Origin: Sinomicrobium pectinilyticum
GTDB taxonomy: Bacteria; Bacteroidota; Bacteroidia; Flavobacteriales; Flavobacteriaceae
Assembly: GCF_003725735.1 (NCBI RefSeq)
Contig: NZ_RJTM01000085.1
Span: 1-64,000 of the forward strand
Direction of reading: 5' to 3'
Length of the DNA stretch: 64,000 bases
Each line of letters opens with the position of its first letter. Position 1 is the first letter of the stretch. Below the pieces are notes generated by a model, which did no database searches, was not told where the DNA came from, and saw only the letters and a list, made by a program, of their open reading frames with translations. A program made the position numbers and the translations under genes. Positions 35,216 through 43,352 of this stretch are shown here, one piece after another.

Positions 35216-36592
35216 ATGAAAAAGAAGGGTATATTATTTTTATTTGGTTTGGTTGGGGGAGCCGGCTTTGCGTTCGCACAGGCGCAGAATCCGGAGTGTA
35301 TGACAAATTTGTCTGTATTCGGGGAACACGCTAAAGTGAAGAATTATGATGCGGCCTATGAGCCCTGGAAGATGGTGTTCGACAATTGCCCGGAGATACA
35401 CCCGGCAACTTATGTTTACGGAGAACGTATTTTAAAAGACAAAATAAGCAATTCTTCGGGAGAAGAACACAACGAATATATCAATACGCTGATGTCCATG
35501 TACGATAAGGAATTGAAATATTTTCCGAAACGATACAGTAAGGCGGATGTCCTGGCGAAAAAAGCCTTGTTGATGTATGATGAAAAAACGGGTACAAGCC
35601 AGGAGATATACGGACTTCTGGATGATGCTTTTCAGAACGACAGGGCCAACTTCAGTAATCCCAAAGCACTTTACCTGTACTTTTCCCTGATGGTGGATGA
35701 GTACAATGCGGGAAATAAAGATTTGCAGGAAGTATTCGACACCTACGATGCCGTAAATGAGCGTATAGACGAGGAAATGGCAAGTTTGTCCAAAATACTC
35801 GACGAATATGTAGAAAAAGAAGAGGCCGGGGAAGCATTGAGTGCCAAAGACAAGCAAACATTCAACAATGCCAAGATTAATACGGAATCTTATGGTAAGA
35901 TAAGCAGCAGTATAGATTCCAAACTAGGGGACCTGGCTGATTGTGATAACCTGATTCCTTTGCTGGAAAAGAATTTCGAAGCCAAAAAGACCGATGCACA
36001 ATGGCTGAAAAGGTCTGCGGCGAGAATGGATGGTAAAGAATGTTCAGACGATCCTATGTTTATCAAGTTGGTCGAAGCTTTACACCAGGTAGAGCCCTCT
36101 TCCAAATCCGCATATTACCTTGGAGTGCTTAACGATAAGAAAAAGAATTCGGCGGAAGCTTTGAAATACTACAATGAAGCAGTAAGTCTGGAAAAGGATT
36201 CCTATAAAAAGGCCGATATACTTTTCAAGATCGGGGTGAAATATAAAAATGCCGGACAGAGTACAACTGCTTACAAGTACTTTAAGCAGGTGTTGGACGC
36301 GCAGCCTTCTAACGGAAAAGCTTATTTGCAAATAGCATCATTATATGCCAACAGTGCCAACCAATGTGGTAGCACTACCTTTGAAAAAAGAGCGGTGTAC
36401 TGGAAAGCGGCCCAAATGGCAAGAAAAGCTGCTGAAGTAGATCCTTCCGTAAAATCTCATGCATCTCAGACGGCTGCAAGTTACGAAGGAAGAGCGCCCA
36501 GCAAACAGGATATCTTTAGTTCCGGAATGGCCGGAAAGACCATTCAGTTTAACTGCTGGATAGGTGGTAGCGTAACAGTTCCTAACCTGTAA
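35216..36592 (+). CDS. Exported tetratricopeptide-repeat protein
   Basis: A 458-residue protein with signal peptide MKKKGILFLFGLVGGAGFAFAQ. TPR units are clearest near residues 290-400 (YYLGVLNDKKKNSAEALKYY, ILFKIGVKYKNAGQSTTAYK, AYLQIASLYANSANQC). Residues 180-240 are charged and helical. Two Cys pairs (C28/C54-type and near residue 380) may form disulfides. Conserved position between an outer-membrane protein and lptC suggests a scaffold in envelope assembly (inference). Confidence 0.85.
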   Translation: MKKKGILFLFGLVGGAGFAFAQAQNPECMTNLSVFGEHAKVKNYDAAYEPWKMVFDNCPEIHPATYVYGERILKDKISNSSGEEHNEYINTLMSMYDKELKYFPKRYSKADVLAKKALLMYDEKTGTSQEIYGLLDDAFQNDRANFSNPKALYLYFSLMVDEYNAGNKDLQEVFDTYDAVNERIDEEMASLSKILDEYVEKEEAGEALSAKDKQTFNNAKINTESYGKISSSIDSKLGDLADCDNLIPLLEKNFEAKKTDAQWLKRSAARMDGKECSDDPMFIKLVEALHQVEPSSKSAYYLGVLNDKKKNSAEALKYYNEAVSLEKDSYKKADILFKIGVKYKNAGQSTTAYKYFKQVLDAQPSNGKAYLQIASLYANSANQCGSTTFEKRAVYWKAAQMARKAAEVDPSVKSHASQTAASYEGRAPSKQDIFSSGMAGKTIQFNCWIGGSVTVPNL

Positions 36593-36600
36593 GCCATAAA

Positions 36601-37218
36601 GTGAAACAAAGGTTTGATCATATTCTTATAAGCATTGTCACAGTTTCTGCTGTGGCAATGTTTTTTTCATGCGATTCCAGTTTTGAGGATATTCGTAAAA
36701 TAGATGTTTCCGAACATTTCCCCGGCGGAGTTGCTGAAAATTTTCGCCTTATCTATACGGATTCCGCCCTTATCAAAGCCACTCTCACCAGTCCGTTAAG
36801 TAAAGATTACTCTAATCAGGAATTTCCCTACCAGGAATTTCCCCAGGGACTTAAAGTGGACTTTTTTGATAAAGAAAAAAATAAGAGCACCGTTATTGCC
36901 GACTATGGTATTATATACCAGGCTACGGATATGAGCGATCTTCGCGGTAATGTGGTATTGCTTACACACGACGGAAAGAAACTGGAGACATCACAACTTT
37001 ATTGGGACCAGAAAAACCAATGGGTTTTTACCCAAGAGAAATTTACTTTCACCAATCCGGAAGACGGCACAATAATGAATGGGGAAGGGATCGAGTTCAG
37101 CCAGGACTTTGAGAACGGACGCGGCCAGGTAAGGGCATACAAGGTAGACGGCGTTAAAGATATAGATGTGCAGGAAGAAGAGACCGGAACACAACAACAA
37201 ACAAATATTCAGGAATAA
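36601..37218 (+). CDS. lptC: LPS export protein LptC
   Basis: A 205-residue periplasmic bridge protein of the LPS transport system. It starts at GTG, 8 bases after the TPR stop. An N-terminal helix ends in AMFFSC with C24, compatible with a lipoprotein anchor. The LptC fold follows (VIADYGIIYQATDMSDLRGN, LETSQLYWDQKNQWVFTQEK). The tail is Gln-rich. It links LptBFG to LptA in moving LPS to the outer membrane. Confidence 0.88.
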   Translation: MKQRFDHILISIVTVSAVAMFFSCDSSFEDIRKIDVSEHFPGGVAENFRLIYTDSALIKATLTSPLSKDYSNQEFPYQEFPQGLKVDFFDKEKNKSTVIADYGIIYQATDMSDLRGNVVLLTHDGKKLETSQLYWDQKNQWVFTQEKFTFTNPEDGTIMNGEGIEFSQDFENGRGQVRAYKVDGVKDIDVQEEETGTQQQTNIQE

Positions 37219-37233
37219 AATACACAGTAGCGA

Positions 37234-37270
37234 TATGCCGTAAGACCTGTTTTTTCAGGTAAATGGCATA
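37234..37270 (+). promoter_or_regulatory. Stem-loop between lptC and the small membrane protein
   Basis: TATGCC (37234-37239) pairs with GGCATA (37265-37270), and ACCTG (37245-37249) with CAGGT (37256-37260) around a T-rich loop. No clean T-run follows, so attenuation is possible but unproven. TATCTTTG at 37278-37285 is a promoter-like element. Confidence 0.35.
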
Positions 37271-37338
37271 CTTTGTGTATCTTTGTGTTAACACTGTGTA
37301 TTTTTTATACAGAACACAAAGGAAATCAGGAGACCAAA

Positions 37339-37536
37339 ATGAAGTTTTTGAGAATAAGTGAGATAATTTATCTTGTGGTGGCCGTTTTATCTGTCATAGA
37401 AACCGTAAGGAGGTGGAATGCAGACAGGAATATGGCCTATGTTTTTGCCATTTTTGGCGTAGTATCCGTTTTCATGTTTTTTTTCCGGAGGCACTACCGC
37501 AAAAAATTCGAACAACGTAGAAAAGATAATAGATAG
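37339..37536 (+). CDS. Small two-helix membrane protein (65 aa)
   Basis: A 65-residue protein with two membrane helices (IIYLVVAVLSVIETV and AYVFAIFGVVSVFMFFF) and a basic tail FRRHYRKKFEQRRKDNR. I use the internal ATG before KFLRISEIIYLV; the longer frame starts at TTG inside a promoter. It lies in the lptC-CNNM block. Similar short proteins occur at this place in related genomes as hypothetical. Function unknown. Confidence 0.8.
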   Translation: MKFLRISEIIYLVVAVLSVIETVRRWNADRNMAYVFAIFGVVSVFMFFFRRHYRKKFEQRRKDNR

Positions 37537-37582
37537 TTATCGGTAAAAGTTCCGGTATCCCGGAGCAGAGTGATTTGTATTT

Positions 37583-38857
37583 ATGGACTATTCCATTGTA
37601 ATCATTATAGTATCTTTATTGCTTTCCGCTTTTTTCTCGGGGATGGAGATCGCTTATGTGTCTTCCAATAAAATACATATAGAACTGGAGAAAAAGCAGG
37701 AAGGCCTGCTTGCCAGGGTACTGACCAGGCTTACCGCCAAACCGTCCAAGTTTATTGCCACTATGCTGGTAGGCAATAATATTGTGCTGGTGATCTACGG
37801 ATTTTATATGGGGGAGCTTATTGTAAGCAAACTATATCCGGGCTATCTGGATGCCGGCGAATTGCCGTTGCGGATTATTTTCGTGCAGACACTCATTTCC
37901 ACCATGGTGATACTGGTTACGGGGGAATTTCTCCCCAAAGTGTTCTTTCAGGTATATGCAAACAAGCTGTTAAGGATATTGGCCTTTCCCGCATACGGAT
38001 TTTACATGCTTTTCTCCTTTGTTTCGGAACTGGTTATCCGGGTGTCCGACTTTATCCTGCGGACTTTTTTCAAGACCAGGGGAGATGAAGTACAGCTTAC
38101 GTTCAGTAAAGTGGAGCTGGGGGATTACATCTCGGAACAAATGGAGTCTATGGAAGATGAAGATGAGATCGATACGGAAATCCAGATATTCCAGAATGCC
38201 CTGGAATTTTCCGATGTAAAGGCCAGGGAAGTTATGGTGCCACGGACAGAGATTGTTGCGGTAGAACTTCACGAATCTCCCAAAAATCTTGTTAAGCTGT
38301 TCACGGAAACAGGATATTCCAAAATACTCATTTATCAGGACACCATAGATAATATAATAGGTTATGTACACTCTTTTGAGCTGTTTAAAAAGCCTAAGGG
38401 TATTAAAAACGTGATGCTTCCCGTAGAATTTATCCCGGAAACCATGTTGATAAACGATATACTCGGTACGCTCACGAAGAAAAGAAAGAGTATGGCGGTA
38501 GTGCTCGATGAATACGGAGGGACATCCGGTATTCTCACTATCGAAGATATAGTGGAAGAACTTTTCGGGGAAATAGAAGATGAGCACGATACCATAGCTT
38601 TATATGAAGAGAAGATCGGCGAGAAAGAATTTAAATTTTCCGCACGGCTCGAAGTCGATTATATTAACGAAGAATACAAGCTCAACCTTCCCGAAAGCGA
38701 AAATTATGAGACCCTCGGGGGACTTATTGTTAACCATATCGGTGAAATTCCAGAGAAAGGAGAGGAGGTTGTGATTGGGGATTACCGTTTTGCCATACTG
38801 GAGGTAGGCAGTACCAAAATAGATCTCGTGCAACTCAAAATTGTGGAAGAGGAATAA
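37583..38857 (+). CDS. CNNM/CorC-type hemolysin-family transporter
   Basis: A 424-residue inner-membrane protein: DUF21/CNNM transmembrane domain (residues 1-190), two CBS domains (about 205-320; AREVMVPRTEIVAVEL and VVLDEYGGTSGILTIEDIVE), and a C-terminal CorC_HlyC domain (about 335-420). These proteins act in Mg2+ or Co2+ efflux. The family also includes GldE of flavobacterial gliding, but the gldE neighbours are missing, so I call it a generic CNNM protein. Confidence 0.92.
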   Translation: MDYSIVIIIVSLLLSAFFSGMEIAYVSSNKIHIELEKKQEGLLARVLTRLTAKPSKFIATMLVGNNIVLVIYGFYMGELIVSKLYPGYLDAGELPLRIIFVQTLISTMVILVTGEFLPKVFFQVYANKLLRILAFPAYGFYMLFSFVSELVIRVSDFILRTFFKTRGDEVQLTFSKVELGDYISEQMESMEDEDEIDTEIQIFQNALEFSDVKAREVMVPRTEIVAVELHESPKNLVKLFTETGYSKILIYQDTIDNIIGYVHSFELFKKPKGIKNVMLPVEFIPETMLINDILGTLTKKRKSMAVVLDEYGGTSGILTIEDIVEELFGEIEDEHDTIALYEEKIGEKEFKFSARLEVDYINEEYKLNLPESENYETLGGLIVNHIGEIPEKGEEVVIGDYRFAILEVGSTKIDLVQLKIVEEE

Positions 38858-38875
38858 TTGGTGCCCGGGATGCTG

Positions 38876-38906
38876 TCCGTAAATCCATAAGAATTGTTAC
38901 GGATTT
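38876..38906 (+). terminator. Weak hairpin after the CNNM gene
   Basis: TCCGTAA (38876-38882) pairs with TTACGGA (38897-38903), then TTTTAA. An alternative stem AAATCC/GGATTT overlaps it. Weak. Confidence 0.3.
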
Positions 38907-39020
38907 TAACCTTTATCACATCTGCTTTCCTGCTAACTTCCAACAAAAAAGAATACCGGGTTTTAATTATTGTAAAAAATTGGTATTTTCGCGAACTGAA
39001 TTTTATAACTTTAACGACAA

Positions 39021-41132
39021 ATGGCAGTTCTTGAAAAAATAAGAAAGCGCTCACTGATACTTATCCTTGTTATCGGTCTTGCATTATTTTCTTTTGTTAT
39101 TTCCGACCTTTTCCGAAATGGCGGAGGAATAAACAGCAATACCTCTTCTATAGGAGAAGTGAACGGAGAAGCATTGCCCAGGGCGGATTTTGCAGATGAG
39201 GTAGAATATTTTTCACGTCAGTACGGTGAAAGAGCATCCACCGTACAGGTGGTTAACCAGGTATGGGAAAGACAGGTTCGGAGCAAGTTGCTCGATCAGC
39301 AATGTGAAGAACTCGGAATATATATAGAAAAAGACCAGATCATCAATGTGGTAAAGGCAAATCCCGCTTTTGCCCAGGATTCTACATTTCTTAACGATGC
39401 CGGAGTTTTCGACGAGGAAAAATTCATAGAGTTTATTGCCGATCTCAGGCTGAACAATCCTGCCGCTTACGAACAATGGAAATTACAGGAAGACGCCCTC
39501 ATCAAGTCCTCGATGGAGCAGACATACTTTAACCTGGTGAAAGCCGGTGTGGGAGCTACTGTTAAAGAAGGGGAGCTGGCATATAAACTGGAGAATGATA
39601 AAGTAGACATAAAATATGTGAGAGTGCCTTACAATACTGTGGCAGATAGTCTGGTAAGCATATCCACAGGTGAAGTACAGAAATACATAGACGAGCATCC
39701 GGAAGAATATAAGGACGAGGCTTCAAGAGATATACAATACGTGTTCTTTGAAGAAAAACCTTCCGAAGAAGATGAATCAGAGATACGGAACAGCATATCC
39801 GCATTGCTCGACAGCCGGGTGGAATATAACAACACTACGGAGAAAAGCGATACGTTACCGGGATTCCGTACAGTAACAAATGTAGAGGATTTTGTAAATG
39901 CCAATTCCGATATTCCTTTCGATTCTACTTATGTTGCTAAAAAAGATCTGCCCTCTGCAGTAGCCGATACACTGTTTAACCTTGGGGTCGGACAGGTATA
40001 CGGGCCATATAAAGACGGAGATTACTACAAACTTTCCAGAATGCTCGACAAAAAGGCAGGAGGAAGTGTAAAGGCCAGCCATATCCTCATACAGTACGAA
40101 GGTGGTACGAGAGCAAATCCCGATGTGACCAGGAGTAAAGAAGAAGCGGAAGCAAAGGCTAAAGAAGTACTTGCGGAGGCTCAGGAAAGCGGTGCTGACT
40201 TTGCACAACTGGCAAGGGAAAATTCGGACGGACCTACCGCTTCCAGAGGCGGGGATCTTGGATATTTTGTCAAAGGCAGAATGGTGAAGGAGTTTGAGGA
40301 TTTTGCATTCGCCAATCCCGTGGGGAAAGTCGGGCTGGTAGAAACCGACTTCGGGTATCATGTGATTAAGGTGGAAGACAAGCAGGATGTCGTACAGATA
40401 GCTACCATTGCCAGGGAGGTGGAGCCTTCACAAAATACAATAAACAGTCTCTTTACGGAAGCGACCAAGTTTGAAATGGAAGCCCTGGATAAGAATTTTA
40501 CCGACGTAGCCAAGGAAATGGATTACCGCATTCGCCCGGTGAACAATTTGAAGGCGATGGATGAGTTGTTGCCCGGTATTGGTAACCAGAGAGCTGTAGT
40601 ACAATGGGCATTTAATCAGGAGACCGATAAGGGAGATATCAAGCGGTTTGACATACCGAGAGGGTATATTATAGCGCAGCTTACCAATAAAAGAAAAGAA
40701 GGAGTGGCCAAGGCAAAAGATGTTTCTGCACTTGTGACTCCTATACTGAGAAAGCAAAAGAAGGCCGACCTTATCCGGGAAAAGAGCAATACTTCTTCGC
40801 TGGAAGAATTTGCAAAATCCAATAAAGTGACAGTTGCAACGGCTACAGGGCTTAATATGAAGTCGCCCACCATTTCCGGTGCCGGAAGAGAACCCAAAGT
40901 AGTCGGAACGGCATTTGCATTGGAAGAAGGGACTACTTCCGGGGTAATAGAAGGGCGCGACGGGGCATATATGGTGACCGTAACCAAAAAATCCGAGGCG
41001 CCGGCGCTGGATAACTACAGTACCTATGCCAATACACTGAAAGCTACCAACAGGAATACAGTAAACAACCAGGTTCTGACCGCACTGAAAGAAGCAGCGG
41101 AAATAAAAGATAACAGGTCAATGTTCTACTAG
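39021..41132 (+). CDS. Peptidyl-prolyl isomerase, PpiD/SurA-like membrane foldase
   Basis: A 703-residue periplasmic foldase anchored by one TM helix (LILILVIGLALFSFVISDLF). A SurA-N-like region follows (ADEVEYFSRQYGERAS..., helical to about 200). A parvulin domain lies at about 345-455 (ASHILIQYEGG, FAQLARENSDGPTASRGGDL, VETDFGYHVIKVEDK). The C-terminal half is a second degenerate parvulin-like region. It assists folding of exported outer-membrane proteins. It ends the coaX-started envelope block with a strong terminator. Confidence 0.93.
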   Translation: MAVLEKIRKRSLILILVIGLALFSFVISDLFRNGGGINSNTSSIGEVNGEALPRADFADEVEYFSRQYGERASTVQVVNQVWERQVRSKLLDQQCEELGIYIEKDQIINVVKANPAFAQDSTFLNDAGVFDEEKFIEFIADLRLNNPAAYEQWKLQEDALIKSSMEQTYFNLVKAGVGATVKEGELAYKLENDKVDIKYVRVPYNTVADSLVSISTGEVQKYIDEHPEEYKDEASRDIQYVFFEEKPSEEDESEIRNSISALLDSRVEYNNTTEKSDTLPGFRTVTNVEDFVNANSDIPFDSTYVAKKDLPSAVADTLFNLGVGQVYGPYKDGDYYKLSRMLDKKAGGSVKASHILIQYEGGTRANPDVTRSKEEAEAKAKEVLAEAQESGADFAQLARENSDGPTASRGGDLGYFVKGRMVKEFEDFAFANPVGKVGLVETDFGYHVIKVEDKQDVVQIATIAREVEPSQNTINSLFTEATKFEMEALDKNFTDVAKEMDYRIRPVNNLKAMDELLPGIGNQRAVVQWAFNQETDKGDIKRFDIPRGYIIAQLTNKRKEGVAKAKDVSALVTPILRKQKKADLIREKSNTSSLEEFAKSNKVTVATATGLNMKSPTISGAGREPKVVGTAFALEEGTTSGVIEGRDGAYMVTVTKKSEAPALDNYSTYANTLKATNRNTVNNQVLTALKEAAEIKDNRSMFY

Positions 41133-41153
41133 AAACATAGTAAATTCATTAAG

Positions 41154-41190
41154 AAACCCCGACCGGCAGCCCGGTCGGGGTTTCTTGTTT
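41154..41190 (+). terminator. Strong terminator after the foldase gene
   Basis: AAACCCCGACCGG (41154-41166) and CCGGTCGGGGTTT (41171-41183) form a 13-bp perfect stem with a CAGC loop, followed by CTTGTTT. Confidence 0.9.
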
Positions 41191-41233
41191 TATATCATAT
41201 CCTTTCGTCTTCCATGTCATAGTAACGGGTGTT

Positions 41234-41286
41234 ATAGTTATAAACTATTTTTTTAGTTGTTTAACTATAAAAATAGTTTATATTTG
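41234..41286 (+). promoter_or_regulatory. blaI-blaR1 promoter with tandem BlaI-type operators
   Basis: TTG (41257-41259), 19 bases, TATATTTG (41279-41286). Two operators: AACTA-t6-TAGTT (41243-41258) and AACTAT-aaaa-ATAGTT (41263-41278), with centres 20 bp (two turns) apart. The second fills the spacer between the promoter elements. A further ATAGTT half-site (41234-41239) lies upstream. Confidence 0.8.
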
Positions 41287-41329
41287 CTGTGTACTTACCG
41301 GGTATAACGGACAATTAAAAATCGGAACT

Positions 41330-41689
41330 ATGCAAAAACTTACGAACAAAGAAGAAGAAGTGATGAAAATGCTCTGGAAGCTGGAAAAAGCATTTGTTAA
41401 AGATATCCTTGCGGAGTTCGGGGAAGAGAAACCGCATTATAATACTTTATCCACCATTATACGAAACCTGGAGGATAAAGGTTATGTCAGCCATACGGCC
41501 TATGGTAATACCCACCAGTATTACCCGGTCGTGGAAAAGGAAGAGTACCGGAAGAGGTTTATTCATAACGCTATTACCGATTACTTTAATAATTCATATA
41601 AAAACCTGGTGTCCTTCTTTGCGGAAGAAGATAAGATAAGTGTCGAAGAGCTGAAGGAAATTATAAACCGGATAGAAAGCAAGAAATGA
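41330..41689 (+). CDS. BlaI/MecI/CopY-family repressor
   Basis: A 119-residue winged-helix repressor. It starts MQKLTNKEEEVMKMLWKLEK and has the recognition part KPHYNTLSTIIRNLEDKGYV and the dimerisation tail EDKISVEELKEIINRIESKK. BlaI-type proteins bind TACA/TAGT-like dyads and are released when the partner protease cuts them. Matching dyads are upstream. Its last 4 bases overlap the protease gene. Confidence 0.95.
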   Translation: MQKLTNKEEEVMKMLWKLEKAFVKDILAEFGEEKPHYNTLSTIIRNLEDKGYVSHTAYGNTHQYYPVVEKEEYRKRFIHNAITDYFNNSYKNLVSFFAEEDKISVEELKEIINRIESKK

Positions 41690-43098
41690 TGGAAGCATTT
41701 CTGATCTATATCGCAAAAAGCGCTGGATTTATAACGCTTTGCTACGTATGTTACCGGTTGCTCCTGCATCGTGAGACATTCTTTCGGTGGAACCGCTGCT
41801 TTTTATTGTCCGGAGTGTTGCTGGCCCTTATATTGCCTTTCTGGACTATAACAAGGACCATAGAGACTGTCCGGATGACCCCTCTTCCCGATCAAGGCAC
41901 AGAGGATATGATTTCCGGTACATTAACCCCGGGAACAGATGTATGGGATATTGTGTTTTGGATCTATATTTCGGGCGTAATAGTCTTCACAGTGAGGCTG
42001 ATTGTACAACTGCTATCCCTTAGAAAATGCTTGTCCTCCTGCAAGAAAAGAAAAGATGGGAATATAGTGGTCATGGAAGCTGCCAAAAACATAAGCCCTT
42101 TCTCCTTTTTTAATTTTCTGGTATATAACCCGGAAATGCACCCCGACAGAAAAGAACTGGAAGCCATATTACTTCATGAAAAGGCACATATAGAACAGTT
42201 GCATTCCCTGGATGTTGTACTGGTTCATATATTTCTGGTATTTCAATGGTGTAACCCGGTCATGTGGCTGTACCAAAGGGCAGTTGTAAGAAACCTGGAA
42301 TACCTGGCAGACCGTTCTGCTGCCGGAACGAACAGGAACAGTAGAAAGAACTATCAGCTACTGTTGCTCCGGCAGACGGAAGCGTATAAAGAGCATATGG
42401 CATTGACCAATACATTTTTTAATTCATCAATCAAAAAACGAGTAGTTATGTTACACACAAGTAATTCAGATCAAAAACAATTGTGGAAGTACGGGATCGT
42501 AATTCCCGTGCTGACGTTATTCCTGTTTGCCGTCAATACCCGCGAGGTAGTGGCCCAGGAGGAAAATGGCGAAAAGCTAAATATCGATGTAAGAATAGAT
42601 AAAGATGCGACGGATAGTTATTTAAAAAGAAAATCCCAATCGCTGAACTCTTCTTACGGCATAGAGCTGGAATTTAAAGGGGTTAAGAGAAACGCCCTTG
42701 GAGAGATTATAGCGATCTCTTCCAGTTTTAAGAAGGGAGCATCCGCGGGCTCATGGGCGGTTTCCGGAGATAAGCCTATAAAACCTTTTCATTTTTTTGT
42801 GGATGGTTCAAGTGAATTTGGATATGCAACTATAGAACGGACCGATGCCCATGGATTAACGGTGCCTGCTTCTGGAGTTTTTGCGGGTATAATAAACGTT
42901 GAGAATAGCGGAAATGCTGTTGATGCACCTCCATTATATGTCATAGACGGAAAGATCAAGGATAAGAATTTCGATATAAATTCTGTCTCACCTTCCTCAA
43001 TAGCCGAAATGAATGTATTAAAAGGAGAAGCTGCCACGAAGAAATACGGAAAAGACGGAGCTAATGGGGTTATAGAAATAACTACGTTAGGGGAATAA
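41686..43098 (+). CDS. M56 (BlaR1-like) sensor metallopeptidase with plug-like tail
   Basis: A 470-residue membrane protein. Four TM helices at the N-terminus (VCYRLLLHRETFFRWNRCFL) flank a zinc protease motif with HEKAH (LLHEKAHIEQLHSLDV), and the third ligand is in LEYLADRSA. After a fourth TM near residue 275 there is a periplasmic part that ends in NVLKGEAATKKYGKDGANGV, a TonB-plug-like box often found on Bacteroidota M56 proteins. It has no penicillin-binding domain, so its signal is not necessarily a beta-lactam. Confidence 0.93.
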   Translation: MMEAFLIYIAKSAGFITLCYVCYRLLLHRETFFRWNRCFLLSGVLLALILPFWTITRTIETVRMTPLPDQGTEDMISGTLTPGTDVWDIVFWIYISGVIVFTVRLIVQLLSLRKCLSSCKKRKDGNIVVMEAAKNISPFSFFNFLVYNPEMHPDRKELEAILLHEKAHIEQLHSLDVVLVHIFLVFQWCNPVMWLYQRAVVRNLEYLADRSAAGTNRNSRKNYQLLLLRQTEAYKEHMALTNTFFNSSIKKRVVMLHTSNSDQKQLWKYGIVIPVLTLFLFAVNTREVVAQEENGEKLNIDVRIDKDATDSYLKRKSQSLNSSYGIELEFKGVKRNALGEIIAISSSFKKGASAGSWAVSGDKPIKPFHFFVDGSSEFGYATIERTDAHGLTVPASGVFAGIINVENSGNAVDAPPLYVIDGKIKDKNFDINSVSPSSIAEMNVLKGEAATKKYGKDGANGVIEITTLGE

Positions 43099-43129
43099 TT
43101 TTTTCATTAGTACGATCATTTTTTATTTA

Positions 43130-43153
43130 AAACCGCATGAGTGCGGTTTTTTT
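43130..43153 (+). terminator. Terminator after the M56 gene
   Basis: AAACCGCA (43130-43137), TGAG loop, TGCGGTTT (43142-43149), followed by TTTT. Confidence 0.85.
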
Positions 43154-43167
43154 AATATCTTGTAGAT

Positions 43168-43320
43168 ATGAAAAAGCGTTTTTTCAAACTTCTGGCCAAA
43201 TTGAATAAACTGTTACTGCCCTCTTTCAGTAAGCGGCAACTGGATATCGCCAAAGCCAAAAAATGGCAACTGGCAATTATCGGGTGGCGTGCCTATGTGA
43301 CGAAAAACGCATTGGACTGA
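43168..43320 (+). CDS. Small basic conserved-type protein (50 aa)
   Basis: A complete short gene starting MKKRFFKLLAKLNKLLLPSF and ending GWRAYVTKNALD. It is strongly basic, with W33, W40 and a Y. I recall similar 50-residue proteins in Flavobacteriia, often mislabelled as SsrA-binding protein; they are far shorter than SmpB (about 150 residues), so I would not transfer that name. It stands alone between a terminator and the convergent GHMP kinase gene. Function unknown. Confidence 0.82.
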   Translation: MKKRFFKLLAKLNKLLLPSFSKRQLDIAKAKKWQLAIIGWRAYVTKNALD

Positions 43321-43352
43321 GAGAATGTCCGGCTTTTTCGTATGCGGGAAGA

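Noticed and set aside
37583-38857. Naming the CNNM protein GldE
   Set aside because: The domain set fits, but the usual gldE neighbours (ssb, gldD, mutY) are absent here.
43168-43320. Calling the 50-residue protein SmpB
   Set aside because: SmpB is about 150 residues with an OB fold; this protein is far too short to carry it.
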